Assembly (NCBI GenBank): GCA_020630035.1
Contig: JAHDCB010000069.1
Span: forward strand, 1 to 8,272
From: Gammaproteobacteria bacterium
GTDB taxonomy: Bacteria > Pseudomonadota > Gammaproteobacteria > Chromatiales > Chromatiaceae
Direction: 5' to 3'
Length of the DNA: 8,272 bases
Shown here in pieces: positions 1-5,612 of the stretch. The notes under the pieces were generated by a model that was given only the letters and a program-made list of their open reading frames with translations, was not told the DNA's origin and ran no database searches. The first letter of the stretch is position 1. Every line of letters starts with the position of its first letter. The position numbers and the translations under genes are program-made.

Positions 1-39
1 GCTTGCCAGAAACCTGTGGTAGCAAATCACCACATCAGT

Positions 40-68
40 TTGAATCGCACCCCTTATACCATGACAAT
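40..68 (+). promoter_or_regulatory. Candidate sigma-70 promoter for the mazEF-type operon
   Basis: TTGAAT at 40-45 matches the -35 consensus at four of six bases. GACAAT at 63-68 matches the -10 consensus at four of six, and the spacer is 17 bases. Transcription would begin about 30 bases before the mazE ATG at 106. This is found by eye only; no start site is known. Confidence 0.3.
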
Positions 69-97
69 ACTTGATAAAGTTATACCCTGGTAATACC
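57..97. promoter_or_regulatory. Candidate autoregulatory operator of TACC/GGTA half-sites
   Basis: TACC occurs at 57-60, 83-86 and 94-97, and its complement GGTA at 89-92. They form an imperfect palindrome, TACC-CT-GGTA (83-92), overlapping GGTA-A-TACC (89-97), directly before the antitoxin start. Ribbon-helix-helix antitoxins commonly repress their own operon by binding paired short palindromic half-sites here. The arrangement is seen in the sequence; the operator role is inference. Confidence 0.4.
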
Positions 98-105
98 ATA
101 TCCAT

Positions 106-342
106 ATGAAAGTAGCTATTTCTATACCCGACCCGTTATTTGAGGCAGCTGAAGATATTGCCAGAGTCCGTTCAGTACCACGCAGTAAACTGTATTCAGA
201 AGCCTTGTCGCATTACATTCGTGAACACGATGCCGATAAAATCACAACCAGGTTGAACCAGGTTTACAGTGACTATGACGCTCGCCTGGAAGCTGAACTA
301 ACCTCTGCTCAGTCTGAGATGCTCCAGCATGAATCGTGGTGA
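106..342 (+). CDS. mazE: MazE/CopG-like ribbon-helix-helix antitoxin
   Basis: Probable antitoxin of a type II toxin-antitoxin pair. It should neutralise the downstream MazF-type toxin by direct binding and repress the operon as a DNA-binding dimer. The 78-residue protein starts with a short beta-strand (MKVAISIP, residues 1-8). Two helices follow, around residues 9-20 and 25-41, with the turn residues SVPRS between them, as in the CopG/MetJ fold. The C-terminal part (about 42-78) is charged and likely disordered until bound to toxin, the usual layout of such antitoxins. Its stop overlaps the toxin start by 14 bases, which keeps the pair translationally linked. No good Shine-Dalgarno sequence is visible before the ATG. 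A hand count of line 241-300 gives 48% GC, somewhat below the neighbouring core genes. The symbol denotes family only; orthology to E. coli MazE is not implied. Confidence 0.8.
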   Translation: MKVAISIPDPLFEAAEDIARVRSVPRSKLYSEALSHYIREHDADKITTRLNQVYSDYDARLEAELTSAQSEMLQHESW

Positions 343-667
343 AATCTGGTGGGCATCTTTACCACACCCGACCGACTCCGGGCCCGGATTCCGCAGACCC
401 GTGCTAATCATGCAGTCAAATGCATTTAATCACAGCCGGATAGGGACGGTGATTATCGCCGTTATTACCTCTAACTTATCTCTGGAGAATGCACCTGGCA
501 ACGTCCGTGTTACCAGATCTGAATCAGGGCTTTCTAAGCCATCGGTTATTAATGTTTCGCAAGTCGTCACTGTTGATAAGTCACTACTGACAGAAAAAGT
601 GAAATGTTTACCCGGCAATATTCTCGGGCGCGTAGAAGCCGGATTGCAGTTAGTGCTCTGTCTCTGA
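329..667 (+). CDS. mazF: MazF/PemK-family endoribonuclease toxin
   Basis: Probable sequence-specific mRNA interferase of the MazF/PemK family, toxic unless bound by the upstream antitoxin. The 112-residue length is typical. The family N-terminus RGEIWWASLP lies at residues 3-12. GPGFRRPVLIMQ follows at 18-29, where R22 or R23 is the likely catalytic arginine, and AVITSN at 44-49 provides the conserved Thr/Ser (T47/S48). The GLSKPSVINVSQVVTVDK segment (67-84) is the usual strand carrying the conserved SxxxxxQ region. The ATG lies inside the antitoxin reading frame, so expression depends on translation of the antitoxin. The gene ends 11 bases from the stop of convergent lysA. The preferred RNA cleavage site cannot be read from the sequence. 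All expected motif residues are present, so an active toxin is likely. Confidence 0.9.
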   Translation: MNRGEIWWASLPHPTDSGPGFRRPVLIMQSNAFNHSRIGTVIIAVITSNLSLENAPGNVRVTRSESGLSKPSVINVSQVVTVDKSLLTEKVKCLPGNILGRVEAGLQLVLCL

Positions 668-669
668 CC

Positions 670-680
670 AGGGCAACCCT
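670..680. other. Very small hairpin between convergent mazF and lysA ends
   Basis: AGGG (670-673) and CCCT (677-680) form a 4-bp stem with a 3-base loop across the 11-bp gap between the two opposing stop codons. There is no T-run on either strand, so termination activity is doubtful. The two convergent transcripts probably run into each other. Confidence 0.2.
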
Positions 681-1926
681 ATGCCAGAGTGGCCTCAGAC
701 GCAAACAAGCTGGCCACTGATTCACGCGGGCGCACACAAAATACCTGATCACCATCCACCATCACCTCTGCCGGGCGCGGGCGGCTGTTATATTGCGACG
801 CCATAGAAAAGCCATAGGCCCCGGCTGCACAGACTGCCAGCAGATCACCCTCTGCCAGTGCGAGTGACCGACCCTTACCCAGAAAATCCCCGGTTTCACA
901 TACCGGGCCAACCACATCGTAGCAAGCAGTGTCTGCCGTCGTATGTTGTACCACCGGCACAATCGGTTGCCAAGCGGCGTACAACGCCGGACGTAACAGA
1001 TCGTTCATTGCGGCATCCACAATCGCAAAACGCTGCTCTTCTCCCGGCTTCAGATATTCCACCTGCGTCAGCAACACACCCGCCTCTGCCGCAATCGCCC
1101 GTCCGGGCTCCAGCACAATCTCGTGTGACCGATCTCCCAACCGCTCCAGCAACGCTGCCACATACTCAGCCGGTGCGGGCGGTTGTTCGTCCTGATAACA
1201 AACCCCCAGCCCACCCCCCAGATCCAGGTGTTCCAACACAATCCCTGCGGCTGCCAGCTGATCGACCAATGCCAATACCGGTACCAGCGCATCCAGAAAC
1301 GGTGCCAGCTCGGTCAACTGCGAGCCGATATGGCAATCCATCCCGACCACCCGGATATGTGGCAAGGCAGCTGCACGGCGGTACCAGGCTAATGCCTCGG
1401 TGTGGCTGACACCAAACTTATTCTGTTTCAGGCCGGTAGCGATATAGGGATGGGTCTTTGCATCAACATCCGGATTCACGCGCAGCGAGACCGGCGCAAT
1501 ACATTGCATCCGGGCAGCCACTTGATTCAGTCGCTCCAGTTCAGCAAATGATTCGACATTAAAACAGCGGATGCCCTGGCTCAGCGCCTGCTCCATCTCC
1601 CAGACTTGTTTGCCGACACCGGAAAACACCACCCGCCCCGGATCGCCACCCGCCGCAACCACTCGCGCCAGCTCGCCACCTGACACAATATCAAAGCCAG
1701 ACCCGAGACGGGCCAGCACATTCAACACGGCCAGGCTGGGGTTTGCCTTCACCGCGAAACAAACCAGATGCTCACGTCCGGCCAGCGCCTGATCAAATGC
1801 CTGCCATTGTTGCGTCAGTGCTGCACGTGAATACACATAGCAGGGCGTGCCGAATTGTGTCGCAATCTGACGTAGTGGCACCTGTTCTGCATACAACTCG
1901 CCTGACTGATATTGAAAATGTTGCAT
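679..1926 (-). CDS. lysA: Diaminopimelate decarboxylase
   Basis: Converts meso-2,6-diaminopimelate to L-lysine and CO2, the last step of bacterial lysine synthesis, in the cytoplasm with pyridoxal phosphate. The 415-residue protein is full length for the fold III alanine-racemase-like barrel family. K60 in CFAVKANPS (56-64) is the Schiff-base lysine. H199 in MDCHIGSQ stacks on the cofactor. GGGLG (237-241) and EPGR (273-276) bind the phosphate. CETGD (343-347) supplies the substrate-contacting Cys of the C-terminal beta domain, and Y379 lies in the conserved SMASQYNSRPRP segment near the C-terminus. The gene starts two bases after the stop of the lptM-like gene, as in many gammaproteobacteria. 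There dapF usually follows lysA; here a convergent toxin-antitoxin pair occupies that place. Several long plus-strand frames inside this gene are high-GC shadows. Confidence 0.97.
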   Translation of the reverse strand: MQHFQYQSGELYAEQVPLRQIATQFGTPCYVYSRAALTQQWQAFDQALAGREHLVCFAVKANPSLAVLNVLARLGSGFDIVSGGELARVVAAGGDPGRVVFSGVGKQVWEMEQALSQGIRCFNVESFAELERLNQVAARMQCIAPVSLRVNPDVDAKTHPYIATGLKQNKFGVSHTEALAWYRRAAALPHIRVVGMDCHIGSQLTELAPFLDALVPVLALVDQLAAAGIVLEHLDLGGGLGVCYQDEQPPAPAEYVAALLERLGDRSHEIVLEPGRAIAAEAGVLLTQVEYLKPGEEQRFAIVDAAMNDLLRPALYAAWQPIVPVVQHTTADTACYDVVGPVCETGDFLGKGRSLALAEGDLLAVCAAGAYGFSMASQYNSRPRPAEVMVDGDQVFCVRPRESVASLFASEATLA

Positions 1927-1928
1927 AC

Positions 1929-2048
1929 TCAGCCTGACCTCACGACGGAATCAGGCTGCTGATCCGGCAGAACCAGTGGGCCCTTCTGCCCGCAAGCCAT
2001 CAGATTGAGACCTAAACAAAACAAACCAGTCAACAAAACATACCGCAT
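1929..2048 (-). CDS. lptM: LptM/YifL-like small outer-membrane lipoprotein
   Basis: A 39-residue lipoprotein of the YifL/LptM type. In E. coli LptM helps the LptD/LptE lipopolysaccharide translocon mature. Residues 1-18 form a lipoprotein signal peptide (Arg at position 2, hydrophobic stretch 4-17). The lipobox LMAC ends at C19, the predicted lipidated first residue. The mature part begins CGQKGPLVLP, the hallmark CGxKGPLxLP motif of the family. I chose the ATG at 2048 because it gives an intact signal peptide; the longer open frame upstream lies within the Nif3-like gene. It lies 10 bases after that gene and 2 before lysA, the usual lptM-lysA order. No Shine-Dalgarno is visible; seven Ts precede the ATG, so translation may rely on coupling. 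The Nif3-lptM junction is read directly; the role is known for the family. Confidence 0.88.
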   Translation of the reverse strand: MRYVLLTGLFCLGLNLMACGQKGPLVLPDQQPDSVVRSG

Positions 2049-2058
2049 AAAAAAACCA

Positions 2059-2823
2059 TTAAGCTGGATTATCCAGATCGATAAACTGATGCTGTAACGA
2101 AAAATGCTCCGCCAACCGGGCACCCAATGCCTGAGCACCATACCGCTCAGTCGCATGATGCCCGGCAGCAAAATAGGTGATACCCAGCTCTTGCGCCTGA
2201 TGCTGCGTCTGTTCCGAGATCTCACCACTGAGATACGCATCGTAGCCTGCCGCTGCAGCCTGCACGATCATACCCTGCGCAGCACCCGTGCACCAGGCAA
2301 GACGCCGAATCGGACGCCCGGTATCAATCACTGTTGGCACCCGCTGTAAACATTGCCGGATGCGCGCTTGCATCGCCCTGGTACTGACAGGCTCTGGTAG
2401 ATCAGCACCCCATAATAATGCATGACCCAGCTCTGGCTGACCGGCCAGGCCCAACTGCCGCCCCAGGCAGGCATTGTTGCCCAGCACCGGATGTGCATCC
2501 AGCGGCAGGTGATACGCCAACAAGCTCAAGCGACCCTGCATCAGGGTACGAATCCGCCGCCCCTGCATCCCGGTCAGCGGGCTGGGCTCACCACGCCAGA
2601 AATAACCGTGGTGCACCAGCAACACATCCGCCTGTTGCGCCACCGCCGCCTGCACCAGTGCCAGGCTGGCTGTGACCCCGCTGACAATATTACGCACCTG
2701 GTCACAGGCCTCCACCTGCAGCCCGTTCGGACAATAATCATCAAACTCGTCCGGACGCAACTGTGCATTGCACCAGGCGACTAGTTCCGCCAGCGGAACC
2801 ACCTCAGCCACCACCAATGGCAT
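2059..2823 (-). CDS. Nif3/YbgI-family dinuclear metal protein (GTP cyclohydrolase 1 type 2 homolog)
   Basis: Member of the Nif3/YbgI (DUF34) family, conserved metal-binding proteins whose cellular role is unsettled and which are often labelled GTP cyclohydrolase 1 type 2 homologs. From the chosen ATG it has 254 residues, close to the roughly 247 of E. coli YbgI. Metal ligands are visible: HHGYFW at 71-76, HLPLDAH at 105-111 and GHHATE at 221-226. The conserved DYCPNGLQVE (29-38), GVTAS (49-53), AWCTGAAQ (176-183) and SGEISEQT (199-206) are all present. The ATG at 2823 overlaps thiS by 20 bases and lacks a good ribosome site. A GTG at 2802, one base after the thiS stop and following GGTGG, is an equally plausible start. 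The open frame to 2895 lies mostly inside thiS and is unlikely to be translated as written. The cluster suggests co-transcription with thiS and lysA. Confidence 0.9.
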   Translation of the reverse strand: MPLVVAEVVPLAELVAWCNAQLRPDEFDDYCPNGLQVEACDQVRNIVSGVTASLALVQAAVAQQADVLLVHHGYFWRGEPSPLTGMQGRRIRTLMQGRLSLLAYHLPLDAHPVLGNNACLGRQLGLAGQPELGHALLWGADLPEPVSTRAMQARIRQCLQRVPTVIDTGRPIRRLAWCTGAAQGMIVQAAAAGYDAYLSGEISEQTQHQAQELGITYFAAGHHATERYGAQALGARLAEHFSLQHQFIDLDNPA

Positions 2824-3013
2824 GCACAATTTCGACCTGATCGCCAGTCTGCAACGGGTGTACGGCATAAGTGCTGCGCGGCACCAGCGTCCCATTCACC
2901 TCAACCGCAACACGCGCACTGCCGAGTTCCAGATCATCAACCAGCCCCTGCACACCGGCACCGGCTGCAAACACCCGGGATTCACCATTCAACTGGATTG
3001 TCACCTGATCCAT
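2804..3013 (-). CDS. thiS: ThiS-type sulfur carrier protein
   Basis: Ubiquitin-like sulfur carrier of 69 residues. In thiamine synthesis ThiS is adenylated by ThiF, converted to a C-terminal thiocarboxylate, and donates sulfur to ThiG to build the thiazole ring. The beta-grasp pattern is visible: strand TIQLNGE at 5-11, helix VQGLVDDLE at 21-29, strand VAVEVNGTLVPRS at 35-47, and the C-terminal strand VEIVHAIGGG at 60-69. The terminal Gly-Gly is essential for activation. A strong Shine-Dalgarno, GGAAGG (3026-3021 on the minus strand), lies 7 bases before the ATG. It is the first gene of the minus-strand cluster. The usual partner thiG is not next to it; a Nif3-like gene is. A MoaD or another ThiS-like carrier is a weaker alternative, but the VHAIGGG end is typical of proteobacterial ThiS. 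Confidence 0.88.
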   Translation of the reverse strand: MDQVTIQLNGESRVFAAGAGVQGLVDDLELGSARVAVEVNGTLVPRSTYAVHPLQTGDQVEIVHAIGGG

Positions 3014-3078
3014 AACTTACCTTCCTTTTCCGAAATGTCCTGTATACCGTAACTGATCTGTCCGGCCCGGCGCGACAT

Positions 3079-3109
3079 TTTACACTGATAGATTTTTCTT
3101 GCGTATCTG
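3079..3109 (+). promoter_or_regulatory. Weak candidate promoter for the rpmB cluster
   Basis: TTTACA (3079-3084) is a good -35 hexamer, but the matching -10, TATCTG (3104-3109), has only three consensus bases and the spacer is 19. It would give a leader of about 75 bases that includes the attenuator-like hairpin. An alternative is TTGCGT (3099-3104) with TAACCT (3122-3127) at 17-base spacing, each matching only three bases. Neither is convincing. Confidence 0.2.
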
Positions 3110-3130
3110 AACATTTTTAGCTAACCTCGT

Positions 3131-3167
3131 CGGGCTTTATGCCTGAATTCCGGCCAGGCTGTTTTTT
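3131..3167 (+). promoter_or_regulatory. Attenuator-like leader hairpin with T-run before rpmB
   Basis: GCCTG (3141-3145) pairs with CAGGC (3155-3159) around a 9-base loop and is followed, after TG, by six Ts at 3162-3167. That resembles a weak intrinsic terminator placed 24 bases before the rpmB ATG. The same GCCTG can instead pair with CGGGC (3131-3135) around the 5-base loop TTTAT, with one G-U pair, and the two stems exclude each other. That is the logic of a transcription attenuator. The stems are only 5 bp, so the function is speculative. Confidence 0.35.
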
Positions 3168-3191
3168 GCTGATATCGACAGGATTGATACC

Positions 3192-3428
3192 ATGTCCAAA
3201 GTTTGCCAGGTAACCGGAAAACGACCCATGAGTGGCCACAATGTGTCGCACTCACACCGTAAAACCAAGCGTCGTTTTCTACCTAATCTGCACTACCATC
3301 GCTTCTGGGTTGAGAGCGAGCAACGCTTCATTCGTCTGCGTCTGTCTGCTGCCGCGATGCGGGTGATTGATAAAAAAGGAATTGACGCCGTGCTGGCAGA
3401 AATGCGCGCACGTGGCGATAAAATCTGA
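3192..3428 (+). CDS. rpmB: 50S ribosomal protein L28
   Basis: Component of the large ribosomal subunit (bL28). The 78-residue length equals that of E. coli L28 and the sequence is strongly conserved: MSKVCQVTGKRP at 1-12, TKRRFLPNLHYHRFWVES at 25-42, and the C-terminal MRVIDKKGID at 56-65. The ATG is preceded by AGGA eight bases upstream, a clear ribosome site. It is followed 24 bases later by rpmG, the standard rpmB-rpmG pair of proteobacteria, so the two are presumably co-transcribed. It heads the plus-strand cluster and has an attenuator-like hairpin in its leader. Only one Cys (C5) is present, so this is not the zinc-binding form. Nothing suggests damage. Confidence 0.98.
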   Translation: MSKVCQVTGKRPMSGHNVSHSHRKTKRRFLPNLHYHRFWVESEQRFIRLRLSAAAMRVIDKKGIDAVLAEMRARGDKI

Positions 3429-3452
3429 TAGCTGCCTGAAGAGGATCACCCT

Positions 3453-3620
3453 ATGGCAAAACCAGTCCGCGAAAAAATCCGCATGAACTCATCTGCAGAT
3501 ACCGGCCATTTTTATACCACGACCAAAAACAAGCGCAACATGGCAGGCAAACTGGAAATGAAAAAATACGATCCGGTGGTGCGCAAACACGTGATGTATA
3601 AAGAAGGCAAGATTAAATAA
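3453..3620 (+). CDS. rpmG: 50S ribosomal protein L33
   Basis: Component of the large ribosomal subunit (bL33), 55 residues. It begins MAKPVREKIRMNSSADTGHF. The family features TGHFYTTTKNKRN (17-29) and KLEMKKYDPVVRKHVMYKEGK (33-53) are plain. It lacks cysteines altogether, so it is the zinc-independent form rather than the CxxC form. A good Shine-Dalgarno, GAAGAGG (about 3438-3444), lies before the ATG. The gene is short enough to be missed by length-filtered ORF lists. ribE begins 10 bases after its stop, which extends the ribosomal pair into a riboflavin and protease cluster instead of ending there or continuing to mutM as in some relatives. Confidence 0.97.
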   Translation: MAKPVREKIRMNSSADTGHFYTTTKNKRNMAGKLEMKKYDPVVRKHVMYKEGKIK

Positions 3621-3630
3621 CGAACAGGCC

Positions 3631-4248
3631 ATGTTCACCGGTATTATCCAGGCCGTCGGCACACTACAGGCACAACAGCCTGTTGGTGGCGACCTGCGCC
3701 TGCAGATCAATACCGGCAGCAGGCTGGATAACACCAAACTGTCGCCTGGCGACAGCATCGCCGTGCAGGGTGTCTGCCTGACCGTCGTCGAGCTCAGCGA
3801 CGACAGCTTTTACGCCGATGTCTCGAATGAAACATTGCGCCTGACCAATCTGGGCCGATTAACGGTCGGCAGCCCGGTCAACCTGGAACAGGCCCTGACC
3901 CTGCAAAGCTATCTGAGCGGTCACTGGGTATCTGGCCATGTGGATGGACAGGGTGAAATCCTGAGTCGCACCGATGATGCACGTTCGGTGCGTTTTGCAG
4001 TCCGCGCTCCGCAAGACCTGTCCCGCTATATCGCGCAGAAAGGTTCCATCACACTGGATGGCGTCAGCCTGACGGTCAACCAGGTGAACGACACTGACTT
4101 CAGCCTGAACATCGTACCGCACACATTGCGCGCAACCTGTTTCGCCTTCTATCAACCCGGCGACCCGGTGAACCTGGAAGTAGATATCCTGGCACGCTAC
4201 CTGGAACGCCTGCTGACCGCCCAACCTACCCCGAACACGCCCACCTGA
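3631..4248 (+). CDS. ribE: Riboflavin synthase (alpha chain)
   Basis: Catalyses the dismutation of two 6,7-dimethyl-8-ribityllumazine molecules to riboflavin, the last step of vitamin B2 synthesis, as a cytoplasmic trimer. The 205-residue protein holds two tandem lumazine-binding domains. The first starts MFTGIIQAVG (1-10) and carries GDSIAVQGVCLTV (40-52), with C49 as the conserved active-site cysteine. The second, from about residue 97 (SGHWVSGHVDG), carries the parallel KGSITLDGVSLTVN (137-150). H98 and H103 are the conserved histidines at the domain junction. The N-terminal MFTG fixes the start, because this segment is part of the active site. It begins 10 bases after rpmG, and its TGA shares one base with the ATG of the protease gene. 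Some species call this gene ribC. The other rib genes are not in the window. Confidence 0.97.
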   Translation: MFTGIIQAVGTLQAQQPVGGDLRLQINTGSRLDNTKLSPGDSIAVQGVCLTVVELSDDSFYADVSNETLRLTNLGRLTVGSPVNLEQALTLQSYLSGHWVSGHVDGQGEILSRTDDARSVRFAVRAPQDLSRYIAQKGSITLDGVSLTVNQVNDTDFSLNIVPHTLRATCFAFYQPGDPVNLEVDILARYLERLLTAQPTPNTPT

Positions 4249-5612
4249 TGGCCGTCCTGCCCCGCTTCACCCACCGACTGTTCGTCTGGCTGCTCAGCAG
4301 CTTAGTGTTATGCGCCGCCGGCGTACAAGCAGCATTACCCACCCAGATCGGCACTCAGCCACTACCCAGCCTGGCGCCGATGCTGGACCGGGTAACACCA
4401 GCGGTGGTCAACATCTCGACCGACACCCGCACCCGGTTACGCAATCATTCATTACTGAACGATCCATTCTTTCGCTGGTTTTTTGAACAACCGCGCCGAC
4501 AGCGCAAACGCCAGAGCCTGGGCTCCGGCGTCATCGTTGATGCCGCCAACGGCTATGTGCTAACCAACCAGCACGTCATTGACGATGCCGAAGAAATCAG
4601 AGTCACGCTGAAGGACGGCCGCCATCTGACCGCAACCTTGCTGGGTGCCGACCCGGAAACCGATGTCGCCCTGTTACAGATTCCGGCAGAACGCTTACAG
4701 GCGATCAGCTTTGCCGACTCCAACCCATTACGGGTTGGTGATTTTGTAGTCGCGATCGGCAGCCCGTTCGGACTCCAGCAGACCGTCACCTCCGGGATTG
4801 TCAGCGCACTCGGGCGCAGTGGCCTGGGTATTGAAGGCTACGAACACTTTATCCAGACCGATGCCTCAATCAATCCGGGTAACTCCGGTGGCCCGCTGGT
4901 CAACCTGCGGGGAGAGCTGATCGGCATCAATACCGCCATCCTGGCCCCGAACGGCGGCAATGTTGGCATCGGCTTTGCGATTCCGTCCAACCGAGCCCAG
5001 TCGATCATGCGCCAGATTGTCGATTATGGCGGAGTCAGCCGGGGGATCTTCGGGATCAAGGTACAGGATCTGAATGCAGACCTGGCCCAGGCACTCGGCC
5101 TGCAGCAACAGACAGGCGGCGCAATGGTGAATGCGGTCGAGGCCGACTCACCGGCAGATGGCGCCGGATTACAGGCCGGTGATGTGGTACTGCAAATCAA
5201 CCGGCATCAGGTGCAGAGTGCCGCAGACCTGCTGACACAACTGGGCCTGGCCAGAATTGGTGACCAGGTCACCCTGCAAATCTATCGTGACGGGTCCACC
5301 CACACCCTGGCGGCCAACATTGCCGATCCGTTTGCCAGCTACACCGCCGGAGAACAACTGAGCGACGTATTTCAGGGCGCAGTATTCAAGGCCGTTACCG
5401 ACCAGTCCCGGCTCGGCGAAAATGCCGGCATCCGGGTAGGCAGAGTGGCCCAGGACAGTCGCGCCTGGCGCCTGGGGCTACGCATGGATGATGTCATTTT
5501 TGAGATTAACCGGCAGCGTATCAAGACCCTGCCACAACTACGCCAATATACCGCCGTCTGGCACCTGCGACTGCGCCGGGGCGAACAATTGCTGACCTTC
5601 AGTTCACGCTGA
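4248..5612 (+). CDS. degQ: DegQ-type periplasmic serine endoprotease (HtrA family)
   Basis: Periplasmic HtrA-family protease that degrades misfolded envelope proteins. The 454 residues divide into a signal peptide (basic start, hydrophobic 11-27, probable cleavage after AGVQA near residue 29), a trypsin-like domain to about 255, PDZ1 at about 260-355 and PDZ2 at about 370-454. The catalytic triad is intact: H109 in LTNQHVID, D139 in PETDVALL, S213 in NPGNSGGPL. The loop following the first strand is short (about 62-90), closer to DegQ than to DegP with its long Q-linker. It contains a basic patch, RRQRKR at 83-88. Two PDZ domains exclude DegS. The start overlaps the ribE stop (TGATG), and its own stop overlaps the next ATG in the same way, so translation of all three is coupled. 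No sigma-E promoter is visible immediately upstream because that region is ribE coding. DegP (MucD-like) remains an alternative name. Confidence 0.93.
   Translation: MAVLPRFTHRLFVWLLSSLVLCAAGVQAALPTQIGTQPLPSLAPMLDRVTPAVVNISTDTRTRLRNHSLLNDPFFRWFFEQPRRQRKRQSLGSGVIVDAANGYVLTNQHVIDDAEEIRVTLKDGRHLTATLLGADPETDVALLQIPAERLQAISFADSNPLRVGDFVVAIGSPFGLQQTVTSGIVSALGRSGLGIEGYEHFIQTDASINPGNSGGPLVNLRGELIGINTAILAPNGGNVGIGFAIPSNRAQSIMRQIVDYGGVSRGIFGIKVQDLNADLAQALGLQQQTGGAMVNAVEADSPADGAGLQAGDVVLQINRHQVQSAADLLTQLGLARIGDQVTLQIYRDGSTHTLAANIADPFASYTAGEQLSDVFQGAVFKAVTDQSRLGENAGIRVGRVAQDSRAWRLGLRMDDVIFEINRQRIKTLPQLRQYTAVWHLRLRRGEQLLTFSSR

Larger units (their letters stand above)
1..105. other. Leader region upstream of the toxin-antitoxin operon
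   Basis: This stretch contains no gene I can support. It has a 6-bp inverted repeat, TGTGGT at 15-20 and ACCACA at 29-34, with an 8-base loop and no T-run, so it is not a terminator. From about 57 it is rich in TACC/GGTA words close to the mazE start. The minus strand is open from an ATG at 105 to the window edge (35 codons), but that ATG abuts the mazE ATG and leaves no room for a promoter, so I do not call it a gene. Confidence 0.5.
3014..3191. other. Divergent intergenic region between thiS and rpmB
   Basis: No coding sequence is evident. It must hold promoters for both core clusters. On the plus strand, TTTACA at 3079-3084 matches -35 at five of six bases and TATCTG at 3104-3109 is a weak -10, with a long 19-base spacer. 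On the minus strand TATACA (3046-3041) is a possible -10, but no -35 is recognisable at the right distance. A GC-rich block (CCGGCCCGGCGC, about 3062-3073) separates the two sides. The rpmB ribosome site AGGA is at 3180-3183, eight bases before its ATG. Confidence 0.5.

Noticed and set aside
15..34. TGTGGT/ACCACA inverted repeat read as a terminator.
   Set aside because: The loop is AT-rich and no T-run follows on either strand. It could be a protein site, but a 6-bp repeat alone is weak evidence.
1..105. Minus-strand frame open from ATG at 105 to the window edge, 35 codons.
   Set aside because: Its ATG abuts the mazE ATG, leaving no promoter or ribosome site, and the peptide matches no family I know. 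It could be checked by extending the contig leftwards.
858..1409. A 183-codon plus-strand open frame opposite lysA.
   Set aside because: It lies entirely over the well-supported lysA, has a Pro/Ser/Arg-rich low-complexity composition typical of the antisense of a GC-rich gene, and has no recognisable domain.
2059..2240. Long form of the lipoprotein frame starting at 2240.
   Set aside because: It would place an Arg-rich segment before the signal peptide and overlap the Nif3-like gene for most of its extra length. The ATG at 2048 gives a normal lipoprotein signal.
2418..2784. Plus-strand open frames opposite the Nif3-like gene.
   Set aside because: They are shadows of the minus-strand gene with repetitive Pro/Ala/His composition and no ribosome site or domain.
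3859..4224. A 121-codon minus-strand frame opposite ribE.
   Set aside because: ribE is unambiguous on the plus strand; the antisense frame has no start signal and no family resemblance.
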